Shown: positions 45,369 to 57,422 of the stretch, in pieces
Layout: each line of letters starts with the position of its first letter
Position numbering within the stretch: position 1 is the first letter of the stretch
NCBI GenBank assembly: GCA_014529385.2
Contig: CM043953.1
Coordinates: 95,880,842 to 95,944,841, forward strand
From: Adiantum capillus-veneris
Taxonomy: Eukaryota > Streptophyta > Polypodiopsida > Polypodiales > Pteridaceae
Reading direction: 5' to 3'
DNA length: 64,000 nt
The notes under the pieces: generated by a model
Told to the model about the DNA's origin: nothing
What the model saw: only the letters and a program-made list of their open reading frames with translations
The model's database searches: none
Translations under genes and position numbers: made by a program

Positions 45369-47306
45369 ACTCGCAATTGATGAAAACAACCTTGCGGGTG
45401 TGAGGGTGAATTATTTCTGTAATATTTACAAGGTGGCATGCCGTGGTGGTAGAGAGGTAGGGGAAAGAGATGGTGCAATCTACTTGGTGCGTTCTCTAGG
45501 GCGACTCAATGACTGTGAATGTTCATTGCCAAGAGCATGCATACGTGTGTGCATCGACCATTGGAGTCGAGAGATGGGTGTGGTTCCCTTCGCATGGTGC
45601 AATTTCCAAGGCAAACCCAACACACAAGACCCCCTCCCCGTGATGGTGATGGTGTCAATCCCTCCTACTACACTCTACCCAATGCTTGGTTCCACATAAG
45701 TTGCCCCCCCCCGATAGTGACCTCTCATTGCCAATTTATAGGTGTTGGCTGCTTGGATTATGGTAATCCCAGTGTGGTTAGGGTAATCTTAATCGGGGAG
45801 ACAAAGCAAGTGGTGGGCCCGGCGTGGTTGACCCTTGCTTTGTTTTGGGGAAGGTTATTAAAAGATGGGAATCTCTAGGTGGGCCTTTGTCACCATCACC
45901 TAGAGAGAGGATATTTACAAAAAGGGAAATTTACAATGGCTTGGATGAAAACTGAAGATAATGGTAAAATAACCTAAAATTACTGGGATGACATTGAGGT
46001 TGCATGTTGCCGGCGAATGGCGAGCTGCCGGTGCGTTGGTGTCGAGCGTACTTCTTTTCGGAGTCGGGTGGGGCATGCCTTCGGCGCATTTTCTGTTTTT
46101 TGTCGTTGGCGGCACGTGCTTTGGATCCTTCTTCTTTCGTTTGTCGATGTCGTAGGCGTTTATGCGTGTGTGTATGTATGTATGTGAGTGTGGGAGCATA
46201 TATGTGTATTTGCGGGTGAGTGCGTATATGTATATGTATGTGTGCATGCGTGCGTGGGAACACGGGAAGGGGGGGAGTTATATAATGTATATATATATAT
46301 ATAATATATAATTTTATATATTTTTTCTTTTTTTTTCTGTGGCGGATGGCGGACTGCTGCGCATGGCGGAAGGAGAGGAGGGGGTAGGATTGGGGTGTGT
46401 GTGTGTGGGTGAGTGTGTGTGTGTGTGTGTTTTCTGCTGCCACAAGGCGCATGTGGGTGTGTGCTTGGGCTACAGACTACCGTCGTGAGGGTGTGGGTGT
46501 GTGTGGTTGTTGTGTATGCGGCGCCCGAGAGAGGGTGTGTGTGTGTGTGTGTGAGTGTGTGTGCTGCAGCACATGGGGAGAGAGGAGGGTTGCGCGCTGG
46601 CAGCATCCGGATGGAGGGAGAGAGACTTGCGTGCTGGCATGCCGTGAGAGGGAGAGTGAGGGAGAGGGGGAGGGGAGAGGGGTGAGGGGATAAGAGATAG
46701 AGAGAGTGTGTGAGGGAGAGTGAGGGGAAGAGGGGTAATGGCGGGGCATGGGTTTGTGTGGGTGAGAGGGAGAGGGGGAGGGTGGTGTTGTCTTGCATGG
46801 GCTTAAGGACCTAGGAAAACTAAGTCAATGGTGGGGGGAATATATCCTCGGGCCGGGGGGGGGGAATGAGGCCGGGGGGGGGATATTGCCGAAGGAGGGT
46901 GAGGCGAGCGGGTGGGGAATGGGTTAAGGGGTCGGGGAGGGAATATTGGCGGGCCGAAGAGGGGGGGGTAGGATAGGGTAGAGGGTAAAGGGTAATGGGA
47001 GAGGGGGGGGTGAGGGTGAGTGTAAGAGTGAGGGGGGGGGGGGGGGGGGGGGGGGGGGGCGGAATGAATTTATGCCTGGCCGGGGAGGGTAAATTGGGGG
47101 GGGGGGGGGGGGGGGGGGTGGGGGGGGGGAATATTAGGGAAGGGGGTATGTAAGGAAAATGGGGGGGAGAGAGTGCGAGGGTTTTATTTGATGCCTGTAG
47201 GGCGGGAGGGGAAAAATGAGTTACGGTGGGGGGGTACTGAGAGTGGGAGGGGGTGAAATGAGTTTTTTTTTTCTTTTTCCTTTGATTTTTCGAAAGTCGG
47301 CTATCA
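45152..47306 (-). repeat. 5' LTR of the full-length Tat element
   Basis: This is the partner of 36337-38559. G tracts are longer here (28 G at 47032-47059; 23 G at 47096-47118) and the segment containing CACACCGAGGGAGC at 38290 is missing. Directly inside it on the element strand, TGGTGCCCCCACTGAGGA (+ 45132-45149) occupies the primer-site position; I cannot assign its tRNA with confidence. Confidence 0.95.
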
Positions 47307-47310
47307 CCAG

Positions 47311-50300
47311 CAAAAATCAGGTCCTCTACAACCTCCTCAGAATCAGCCACAGGCACAAGCCAATGTCATTATCATTGATATGCCGATTTATCAGGGACCA
47401 GATACTACATCAGCAACAATAGTTCAGATAGAGGAATATGAGGAGGAGGAAATAGATTGCGATAATCCAGAGCAGTTGAGCAGGAGATTGATGTGTTGGC
47501 TATAACAAGGTCTAAGGCCAAAGGTCTGATTGACTGGGAGCAACACAAAGGAGTAAGAGATTGGGTGCATAAACATGTCCAGAAGGAGCAGCAACATCAA
47601 GTTTTGGAGGATCATTTCGATTCTTCAGATGAACCACTACAACAATAAAAGAAGGTTGAGGTATCTAAACCTGATTGGTTTAAGGTTCTGATTAATTCTC
47701 CTTTACATTTATCTTTGGATCAAATGCTCTCTATAGTACCAGCCTTTAAGGAAAGGCTATTGTATAAATGTTGGGTAAGCACATGAAATTCTGACTCAGC
47801 AAAAGGGGGAACCTGGTGTTAACACAATTCATCCTTCTGATGTGGATTTTATGGTTCCAGTGATTAAAGCTACTTTACAAGATAGGATATTTGATGAGGT
47901 ATTGTTGGATGGAGGATCAAGAGTCAATATTCTACTTGAGTCAATGTATCTTACAATGGGCTTAGGAAAGTTGGAACCAGCACCTTTCCAGGTCAAAATG
48001 GTAGATCAGATTGCAGGCATGCAGTTTCAAGTGAATTTTGTAATACTCAAGATGAAGGAAGGAGATGCTTCCTATGAAATGTTATTGGGAAGGCCTTAGT
48101 TCAGGTTAGCCAAGGTAAAACAGGATTGAGGTGAGAATCAGGTGGTTCTTACCAAGGGTAAACAAGTAATCACTATTCCTATGTTGGGAAGAAAGCATAT
48201 TCCTGGCAAAGAAAGGCCATTGTTTGCTCAGTCCATTAATCTTACTAAAAAAGTAGAAGATGATGAGGAGGAAGCCTTTTTGCAAGCTAATCTGACTGTT
48301 GTTCCAATTTTTGAGGTGGATATTGTAGGTATCTTGCAAAAAGAATAGGAACCTGAAGAGATTGTTGATGAACATGCCATGGGTCACGAAATTTAGGGAT
48401 CCAACATATTAAATTTGATGGATCAGAGTGTCTCTTCTAGCACTAAAGAGGATGTTCAGCAGGAGGAAAAGGATGCCAGAGACACGGTGGAGAAGATCTA
48501 TAACAAAAGGTTTGGTGGCTCTAAAAGAGTTCAACATGATTAATTAAAGGAGTTGAATTTAGGGACTGAGGATGATCCAAAGATGGTCAATGTCAGTATT
48601 TATGTGGATGGAGAATTTCTATAGGATTTGTTGCATTTGTTGCTGGAATATAAGGATGTATTTTCTTGGGATTACTCAGATGTCAAAGGAATGGATCCAA
48701 TGTTGCATTGGTATCATATTAATATGAGAGAAGATGCAATTCCGATTGTGCAACAAAGATATAGGATGAACCCTAAATTTGCACAGCAGGTTAAGCATGA
48801 AATATACAAGTTATTGGCAGTTGGGTTTACCAAACCTATTCATGAGGTTACATGGTTATCTCATTGTGGTACCAAAGAAAAATGGAAAGATTAGAGTATG
48901 TGTAGACTACAGGAAGTTAAATGCAACTACTATCACTGATCCTTTTCCAATGCCCTTTTGTGATGCCATCTTAGATGCAGTGGAAGGAGATGTATAGTTT
49001 TCTGGATGGTTTTTCAGTGTATAGTCAGATTAAAGTTTTTAAGGAGGATCAACAAAAAATATCCTTCATAATAGATTGGGGAGCTTTTGCATCTACAGTC
49101 ATGAATTTTTGTCTCAAGAATGGACCACCATCATTCAATTTTACAACTTATAAAACATTTGAGCCTTATTTGCAGGATTTTATGAGGGTTTTTGTGGATG
49201 ACTTCTCAGTTTTTGGTAAAAGGGATTTACAACTTAACATCTAAAGTTGTGTTTTGAAAGGTGTCGGATGTTCATATTATCCCTAAATCCTTACAAAAGT
49301 GTAATGGCTGTCAGAAGTGGTGTGCTATTAGGTCATGTGGTATATGAGGAAGGGATGTCCATAGATGTGAAGAAGATTGAGGTGATTCAATCAGCTCAAG
49401 CACCTAACAATGTCAAAGAATTGAGAAAGTTTGTGGGTCAGGTCAAATGGCATAGCATGTACATCAGATATTTGGCCAATGTATGCATGCCTCTTACCCA
49501 CTTAACCAAAAAGCATGTAGACTTTGTATGGTATGAACCTCAAGAAAAATCATTTCAGATGTTAAATAAAATGTTGTCAGTTGCTCCTATATTACAACCT
49601 TCTTATTGGGTATTACCATTCCATGTTTTTGTTGATGCCTCGGATGTAGCTATTGGAGCTGTTTTGATGCAGGAAAAGACCCAAGGGTGGTTCGGACCTG
49701 TATATTACTCAAGCAGAGTGTTAACCTCTGCTGAGAGGAATTATGCAATTACTGAGAGAGAATCTTTAGGGATGGTTTATGCTTTGAATAAGTTCCGGCA
49801 TTACCTTTTATGTAATCGGGTTATATTTCATGTTGACCATCAAGCTTTGTTATACCTTATCAAGAAGTGTTTACTTACAGGAAGGTTGGCAAGGTGGATG
49901 TTGCTGTTACAGGAGTTTGACTTTGTAATTGTTCATACACCAGGAAAAGAGCATGCCATAGCTGACTATCTAAGTCGAATTGAGACAGGAGAACAACCTA
50001 TAGGTGTTCAAGATGATCTTCTAGATGCAGAATTATTTAAACTTCAGAGTTCTATTAATGATTCATGGTATGTCAAAATGTTGATTTTCTTAACTAATGG
50101 CATCATGCCAACTGAGTTTTCTACAGACCAAAGGAGGAAATTTGCTCTTACTAGTAGACCTTTTCTGGTTATTGCTCGCGCCTTGTATAGAAAAGAAATT
50201 GATCAGGTAATTAGGAGATGTGTACTTGATTTTGAGCAATCAGCTGTTTTGCAAGAAGCTCATTTTGGGGCAGTAGGAGGTCATTTTTCTGGAGATATTA

Positions 50301-51305
50301 CAGGTAAAAATTTTTACAGGCTGGGTTATGGTGGCCTACTGTATTGAAGGATGCTCATTCCTATGCAAAAAGTTGTGTGGTATGTCAACAGTTTGGTCAG
50401 CCTGATTCTAGCGAAGACAGGATGATAGATCATCCAATTTTACCATTGGAACCATTTCAGAAATGGGGTATGGACTTTGTTGGACCTGTAAGCCTACAAC
50501 TAGTAAGGGGTGCAAGTATATTTTAGTTGCCACTGATTATTATACTAAGTGGGTGGAAGCTGTGGCTTTAAAAGACAACAAGGCTCAAAGTGTAGCTAAG
50601 TTCCTATATCACAACATTATGACCAGGTTTGGTTGTCCTGTTGAGTTGGTAAGTGATAGAGGGACACATTTTTTGAATGAAGTAATTTTTGACCTAACCA
50701 AAACCCACATGATTATGCCCAAAAAATCTACAGCTTATCATCCCCAGACCAGTGGACAAGATGAAAGCACCAACAAAACACTCATTAAAATTTTGAAGAA
50801 GATTGTTTAGGAGAATAAGAAGGACTGGGATGAAAAGTTGGATTCTGCTTTGTGGTCTTTTAGAATAGCCTTAAAGGTAACCACATGTATGACTCCTTTC
50901 AGATTAGTATATGGTCTTGAGGCTGTGGTCCCTATGGAATTTGTGGTCCCTAGTCTCAGAGTCACTGGTGAGAAAATGACTCCAAAATTATGTATTCAGC
51001 ACATAAGTAAGTATTTGATGCAATTGGAGGAAGACAGGTTGGTCAGTTCCTATATTACAGAGGTAATTCAGAGAAGAAGGAAAGATTGCATAAGTCTGAA
51101 TATCAAATGCAAAGTTTTCTAGGTGGGGGATTGGGTAATTCTTTACAACTCTAGATTGTGTCCTCATCCTAGAAAGCTGCATTTAAAATATAAAGGACCA
51201 TATCAAATTGTGCAAGATTTGGGTCAGGGAACATTCATTGTGGCAAATGTATTTGGCACTAGAGTAGACAAACCTGTCAATGAGTTCAGGTTGAAAAAGT
51301 TTTAG
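47311..51305 (+). pseudogene. pol of element B (protease, RT, RNase H, integrase)
   Basis: The gag-pol frame resumes at 47311. The protease has LLDGGSRVNILLES near 47905 and MLLGRP near 48080. RT runs about 48620-49245: KKNGKIRVCVDYRKLN, and VFVDDFSVFG near 49190 as catalytic box. RNase H at 49247-50000 keeps VFVDASDVAIGAV, TERESL and HVDHQALLYL. Integrase has GGHFSGDITGK and CVVCQQ, the core GMDFVGP, VSDRGTHF and GQDESTNKT (D-D-E present), and the GPY-type end YKGPYQIVQ. Around ten stops and at least three frameshifts make it inactive. The 366-residue block 49247-50347 is the longest intact piece. Confidence 0.88.
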
Positions 51306-51752
51306 GGAAAGCCACCTCATTTGGATCGGCTTAAACCTACTATTGCAGATTCTACCTTCTGTGAAGTTGTTGGGTTTTTCCCTTATATTATGGAGCAGGT
51401 CAGTATTGAAACTTCATCACATAGTACTGGGTTGCTATTCAGATTCTGGGTCGGCTTTTATTGGCTCAAAGTTTACTGCCTCGAAGTTTATTGCCTTGGA
51501 TTTTATTGCATCGGAGTCTGTTGGATCGGATTGCAATTTATTGGATTTCTTAAAAAATGTTTGGACTTCAAATTAACCTTTGAAGCGCATGTGAATTAGT
51601 CTCCACTACAGGCTATCATAAGAGTAAGGGAGGGATCAATCAACTCACTCACTTTCAAACATTGTGGCTCTTGTGTGGCTAATCACGTCAACCGATCCTG
51701 CATCATGTATACACAGCAATCTTTCAAGCTTTCTTCACCCTCCACACCCACC
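51306..51752 (+). other. Region between pol and the extra ORF of element B
   Basis: The readable frame at 51321-51599 continues pol-like sequence (DRLKPTIADSTFCEVVG) and then a repetitive aromatic stretch (FYWLKVYCLEVYCLGFYC) produced by a local near-repeat of TTTATTGCCTCGG-like units at about 51455-51530. No LTR is recognised here. Confidence 0.4.
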
Positions 51753-52423
51753 ATGCCTAAAGCTAAAGCATCTCCATCTATGAAGCCCTCGCCTGATGAC
51801 GACCAAGGAGATTCATGCAAGCTGTGACCAAGGCGGAATGGTGTCACGTTGAGAGTCGATGTTTCTGACCCTGAGGATGACATCGAGGTGCTACCAGAAG
51901 ACGAAGCAGCCCCTTTATCTTCCAGCAAGATGCTGCAAAGCCTCATGGAGACTTTTACTGATTTCAAGGTGGAACTCAACTGTCAGGCTAAAGGAAATGA
52001 AAAGTGGTTAAAATCTGTGGGTTTGTATGAGTTTGCCACTTTGCCTTGGAATCAGTGGAAAGTTAATATCTATGCAAAAACTCAGATGGAGATGTTAACA
52101 AAAACCATGGGAGCAATCTCAGAGAAGGTCACTCTGAGTCCGGGAGTTATTGCAGAGGTATTTAAGGTACCTTTCACTTCTGTAACTATTGTGCCTAAAT
52201 TCTCTGATGGTGACTTAAAAAAGGAGTTTGGTCCAAGAGAGGGTGGTAGACAGTACTTCATGCTAAACAATGTTGATTATTGTAGAAGGGAACAACTAAA
52301 GTGTTTTTTGGAAAGAGTATGTTTTCTTGAAAAATATGATTATATGTCAAAAGATAATTGGGTACCTCTGTATTTTGCTGAGAGTGGAGGAAAGGTCAGT
52401 TGGGCTCACTGGGTCTATGATAG
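51753..52423 (+). pseudogene. Extra 3' ORF of element B, unknown function, truncated
   Basis: The frame starts at ATG 51753 (MPKAKASPSMKPSPDDD), meets TGA at 51825, and then is open from 51828 to the LTR border at 52424. The last 13 or so codons of the open frame belong to the LTR. The protein is acidic at the start (DPEDDIEVLPEDEA), then globular (FKVELNCQAKGNEKWLKSV, PWNQWKVNIYAKTQMEML, KEFGPREGGRQYF). No family is recognised. Some plant gypsy elements carry an env-like or unknown ORF after pol, and this would be such a case; I see no membrane segment. Confidence 0.55.
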
Positions 52424-54812
52424 TGAGGCGGGGTCCGGGGCGGGCAACAAGAAAGGCGACCTCTAAACACTCCTCAAGGCTCCCATGCTGCTCAGTTGGG
52501 GCTGGGGCAATCACAAGCACAACAAAACAACAAACCCACAGCCAAAATCCAACTATACAAGGGGCACCACCTAGTTTAAAAGCGAACTAAGATGCAAAAA
52601 AAATGGAGAATCGTTAGAGCAACCCAAAATTAAGTAAGGACTTTACCCAAGAAGGCACCTAGAGCTTGCGGATTCAAGTGACAAGATTTGGTTATAGCAT
52701 CACTAGCACATTTTCTTAGGGTTATGGGAGCCCTCTCACCATCCACCCTTTTACAATGGTAGCCAACAAACAGTAGCCAATGAATCACAAGGGCAAGCAA
52801 AAAAACAACAACCTTCAATGAAACAAGTCACCTTATGAAGCTGAATGAGTTTGCCAAACCAAATTGGAGGAGAAGCGTGAGCCTTTGGACATGAAACTGC
52901 ACCCAAAACTACCAATTCATTGATGTTGGGGTAGATACAACAATGGTAGAAAGATATCTTCTACTCGCACTCACTCAACTAGCTCAAGCTTTTCTATGCA
53001 CCAAAGTGATGGTGTATAGAAAGCTTTCTCTCTCCTTACAACCAAGATAGAACTGGCGTGTGTTATGCTCAATCTAGTGTTCAATGGTGTAGAGATACCT
53101 TTTTCAAGGAGAGATGGGTTCTATTTATAGGTTTTTGGAAGCTTTGATTAGGATTAGTTCTAATCAATTTTATTGACAAAAGAAGAGATCAGGAAATATT
53201 TTGATTTTTTAAATAGGAGTGGGTCTTCCTTATCCCTTAAGCCGCATGGATGTGGGCTCAAGGGGAAGAATTATTGAGAGTGAAAGGAGAGAGAGGTGAG
53301 TAACTTGGAGGTGCCTACTCTAGTAGATAGTAGAGGGTGCAATTTACAAGAAGGGTTAGTTGTTAGTGATCACTAGAAAATGTTAGTGGCATATTTACAA
53401 AAGTGATGATGACTTGATTGTCGAGGAACCAAGGGTGAATGAGGTGGATGAGCTCTTGAGATTGATGAAACCTCCAAGAATTATGGATTGTTCTTCTTCT
53501 TCTACTACTTCTCCTTCTTGCGCCGCCTTCACGGTTGATCTCCACGATGAAGATGAGGATTATTGATGAAAAACCTCTGATTTGCAGAGGTTATGCAAGG
53601 ATAAAGTGCTAAAAATTCATGCCTTTCAGAGGAGTTAACATGAAATTGTAATTTGGGGTAGTAGAGAGCGGTATGAGAGCATATGTGTATGTAGAAGGCT
53701 ATGGTGGTAAGAGGGGAAGGAGAGATGGTGAAGAAGGTGAGAGGGGCATGGAAATCTGTAAATTTGAAAGTATGATGGAGAGGGATGAGTGTATATGTGG
53801 GTGGGAGTGTGAAAATGTGAGAGAAGAGTGAGAGGATCCTTGTGTGCATAGAATGTGCAGACTAAGTCGCACCAAATAATTCACCAGAATTCGTACTTTT
53901 CTCAAAAAATGCTGAAATATTTATGTAAAATAATTCAGCTCACGAGCTTCATTTTGTATGTTGACAACTTTTTATGATTCGGATGATAGAAGGGTGCCAA
54001 ATTTCGCCCAAAAAGCTGCGTATTGTGGGACTGGAAAGGTGCTTATGTGGGACCCTTTTTGGTCGAATTCTCCTTATACATCCAAAGGTGAGCCCCCCAT
54101 GAGCCATGCCATGACCTAAGGAATCCAAGTGGACCTTGCCACATGCATGGATGATGAATTTTGAAGAATAAAAAACTATTGCACATGATAGACCTAGTGC
54201 TTGGATTTTTCCTAGCCCTTGTCTTTATGAGCACATGGTGTATGGAAAAAAATATGTGCAGGACCCATGAAGGAATATCATGATAGGAGTATTTTATTTT
54301 GTTTTTGGGTGAAAGAGGAAAATACGCAGGCGAGAAAATATCTAATGAAAGTGAGTGACAATGTAGAAACAAATTTCGACTTCCACAAGGGTGCGGGATG
54401 AAATGCATGGGTTTATTTTGTAAAAATAAATATTATGGAGTATGTACACACTAACATAGGAATATTTCATGCCATGAATGTATGCAAAGAGATTTAGAAA
54501 AAATGCACACTTAGGTCTACATATTTACACAATTACCGAATAAATTGAGAAAATAATGCTATGCTTAGGTCCTTTATAGGAAATATATTATACACGAATA
54601 GGACCATAATATATCTATATTTATTTATTTTTATTTTTTTAACCTAACCTGATGACTAGCTCCATGAAGATTTTTTAGAAAATATGGAAAAGAGTCCTAA
54701 CACACACACGCCTATGTACAATGCAAGAGCAAGCTTAGCCATCGTGTAAGGTGTTTTTATTGTGTGAAGTGGATCATTAAACAAAATTTTGAGAGCCAAA
54801 AAACGGCTATCA
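52424..54812 (-). repeat. Tat-family LTR (minus), 3' LTR of a truncated element
   Basis: On the element strand it starts TGATAGCCGTTTTTTGGC at 54812 and ends CCCCGCCTCA at 52424. It shares the CATAGGCGTGTGTG box (54702-54715 on the other strand), the TATA box and the CTAGGTGGTGCCCC box with the other family LTRs. The adjoining polypurine tract (GGGGAGGGCTGAA) and pol tail at 54842-55303 make it a 3' LTR. It inserted into element B's extra ORF. Confidence 0.88.
53121..53130 (-). promoter_or_regulatory. TATA box of the minus-strand Tat LTR
   Basis: It reads CTATAAATAG on the minus strand, at the position conserved in the other two LTRs of this family. Confidence 0.7.
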
Positions 54813-54841
54813 TTCAGCCCTCCCCGTGGATGATGGTATAT

Positions 54842-55303
54842 TCATGTACCATCATTCAACGCACATTGGAATGCTAATTCCGGGTGGTCATGTAGTGCTT
54901 TGTCCATCATTCCTTTGTCCCTTGTTACTTTTTCATTCTGATGTTTCACATATGAAGAGCATGATTTTTCTTGATGGGAGACAGAGCAATAGTAGCAGCA
55001 TACCTCCCTATACTTCTCGTTGCATTGTTGGTTCTTTAAGTCCTTTGGAAGGAGGCGGCTTAAATATGGCTTTAGTCGGTAGCCATTTACCTTCTTAGCA
55101 TGCTCCTTTCCATTCAAATCCACGAGCTGATAGTAGCTAGAGTTGAAGATCTTCTTGACAATGTATGGTCCCTGCCATCTGGTCTCAAATTTGGCATCAA
55201 ACCAATTATCAAGTCGATTGTCATACCTTAGTACAAGGTCTCCCTCTTTGATACCTTTGTCTTTGACCTTTTTGTCGAGCTTGTCCTTTATTTGTGTAAT
55301 CAA
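54842..55303 (-). pseudogene. Integrase C-terminal tail of the truncated minus-strand Tat element
   Basis: This 153-residue frame aligns with the end of the 57423-61553 ORF: KDKGIKEGDLVLRYDNR, FETRWQGPYIVKK, FNSSYYQLVDLNGKEH and KPYLSRLLPKDL. It retains NWFDAKFE where the longer ORF lacks three residues. It begins abruptly near 55303, so the rest of the element is deleted. The stop codon lies in the loop of a hairpin that is conserved in the related element. Confidence 0.88.
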
Positions 55304-56230
55304 CTAAGCAATGAAATAGATAAAAATACAATGGGGGCAAGGTGTTTCTTATATAATAGCTTGGGGCCTTAAGTACCCCCCTCAACAAAGTTTTCTATTT
55401 AAAACTTTGACAAATGAGTAAAATAAATACCTTATGCCAAACTATATATTGACATCACATTGGGCAATTCACTTAATATAACTTTAACACCCTATTTGTA
55501 GCTCAGAATGGACATATGTAGGAAGACCAAGTTAGTGAAGAAGCTACCATCATACACCCTAGTAGTACGTCTACACCTCCAATTTGCAACTACCAACCTA
55601 TTCCGGAGGAGAATTCCATCTTGAGCACTGGTTGCCTCGCTGAAAATTGAACTATAGAACACACTATGTCCAATAATCCCGAGGAAATCTAGACTCTAAG
55701 CAATTTTTTTTGAGCTAAACCAAGCTTGAGTGACATGGCACGGAGAACCTCAATATAACATAAAATAAAGAGAGTGGTAGCTAAGTGAGATTCACTACTA
55801 AAGCCTACTGATTTTGTAGTTTTAATGAGTTTCCTTTTTTTTAGTGAATAGAATTGATGAGCAAGCCAAATATGTCATCTAGAAGATGTAATGGAGGCAC
55901 ATGAAAAGAATCTTCTCACACATAGCAAAAACATTAGAGGGCTAAAAGAACAGATCTTGTCTACAAAAATACATAAAAATTGAGTTGTATTTGCGAAAGG
56001 ACGTTGCTTTTTTTTTAGCAAATAGGAACAATGAAAAAAAATCAAAGTATTTTTCTTAGTAGATACACTAGCAACATATACAAACATCTTGTCGCGTATC
56101 ATAAACAAACATCTTATCACCTAACATAAATATCAGAAAATAGTATCCTACCATAGTAGACTTTGTACCACCTTAGCAACTTAAGCTAGCCGCAACAAAA
56201 ATTGAAGCGGTTCAAAACTACAAGAAACAT
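55304..56230. other. Unassigned sequence between two Tat-family elements
   Basis: AT-rich, with no coding motif on either strand. It ends CAAGAAACA directly before a primer-site-like TGGCGACCGAGCC, so by position the right part could be the 5' LTR end of the element at 56231. It does not resemble that element's 3' LTR at 61582. Confidence 0.45.
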
Positions 56231-56248
56231 TGGCGACCGAGCCACCTT
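56231..56248 (+). promoter_or_regulatory. Candidate primer-binding site (tRNA-Arg type)
   Basis: TGGCGACCGAGCCACC follows an LTR-like CA and precedes gag. Tat-group elements commonly use a TGGCGACC primer site complementary to tRNA-Arg. The match beyond the first eight bases could not be checked. Confidence 0.5.
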
Positions 56249-56249
56249 T

Positions 56250-57383
56250 GGAATTTGAGTTTGAAGGCACCTTGGTAAACTCAAAATAAGAGCTAGCAAA
56301 TTATCTAGAAAATTGGCTTTAGGAATCCTTCAAAGAATACATGAAGTGGGATTCCTCTTTTCTTTGGAGAGCCTGGAGAGGATACAGAATTATTTCTAGC
56401 GAATTTCAAGATGTGTAGAAATGTTTGAGGTGGTCCTTAGGAAAGATGCTAGCACTTGGTTTGACTCTTTGCCTGAGGAAGTTAAAGGGAATTACACGGA
56501 AGTTTTGAATCGTTTCAAGAAATACTTCTTTGATCCCCAAAACACTCAGAAATTATGGCAAGACATTGTTTCTCATAAGCAAAAAGACTTAGATGACTAC
56601 TACTTGTACAAGCAAGAGTTCCTACGTCTTTGGGCTCTATGGATACGAAATGTTGCTAACCCTGGTGATGGTGCAGAATTTCTAAAGAAGGAGAGGTTCA
56701 TAGCCGGACTCTTTCCTGACCTTAAGGTAAAAGTTGAGGCGGGTGCACCTGCTACCTTTGATGCAGCTGAAACTAGGGCTGCTGAGAAATATAGGAAACT
56801 CAAGTGCTTAAGGGGGGAGGTTCCAATAGAAGGTCTTAGACCCAAAGGTAAGTCACAAGCATCAACATCTAAGGAGCTTCCTGAGGTAACGGCGGAAGTA
56901 ATTGAGAAGTTAAATGAATCTTTAAGCAGCTTGTCAATTCACCTTGCACAAGCCGTAGGTCCAAAGGGACAAGCAAAGAAGTCTGAATAGCGAGACCCAC
57001 GACCTAGGAGAGTCTTGCAATGTTGGAATTGCAGTGAGTCTGGACATGGGATGTATAATTGTCCTTGGCCCCGTGGGGAGCCAGGGAGACCTAACTTGAA
57101 TTACCCAGTGATGAATGCAGGTGAAGGAACTAGTCAGCAACCACGGCTTATACAAAGGCCAAATGGAGCAAGACCACCTCCACAAGGAGTGGAAGGAGTT
57201 CCACCTTTTCCAGACCCAAACGTGCATGTGGTAGAGGTGACAAATTCAAGAGAGGTTGACATGGAAGCAAATGGCATTAAGCGTGGCCGAGGGAAAGGTA
57301 AGGAGAAAGAAGGAGTTACATCACAAAGTGACCATGGACGAGAAAAGAAGGCAAAGGAGACCAAGGAAGCTAAGAGGACTTGA
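56250..57383 (+). pseudogene. gag of the plus-strand Tat element
   Basis: The first part to 56420 is decayed with two stops. From 56421 the capsid frame is good: VLRKDASTWFDSLPEEV, FKKYFFDPQNTQKLW, EFLRLWALW and FLKKERFIAGLFPDL. A TAG at 56988-56990 interrupts it in phase before the zinc knuckle CWNCSESGHGMYNC (57018-57059). A basic stretch (KRGRGKGKEKEG) follows, and then a TGA at 57381. Both stops are in phase with the pol frame, so only point changes separate this from a continuous gag-pol. Confidence 0.85.
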
Positions 57384-57422
57384 CGTCGTATCAACCTCCA
57401 AGACTTTCCTCTTGGACATGGA

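Larger units (their letters stand above)
36337..47306 (-). mobile_element. Full-length Tat-lineage Ty3/gypsy element
   Basis: It is about 11 kb, with LTRs at 36337-38559 (3') and 45152-47306 (5'). The flanks carry CCAG on both sides (36333-36336 and 47307-47310; ACCAG if the terminal A is counted). Removing the element and one copy of the duplication makes element B's frame continuous. Inside, on the minus strand, are an extra ORF (43878-45074), gag (43267-43839), knuckle and protease-RT-RNase H (40535-43228), a second RNase H (39797-40519), integrase (38575-39800) and a polypurine tract ending GGGCTAA. Stops in pol show it is no longer autonomous. Confidence 0.93.

Noticed and set aside
46160-46798. 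212-residue minus-strand low-complexity frame
   Set aside because: It is the same LTR sequence as above, with frame differences caused by repeat-length changes.
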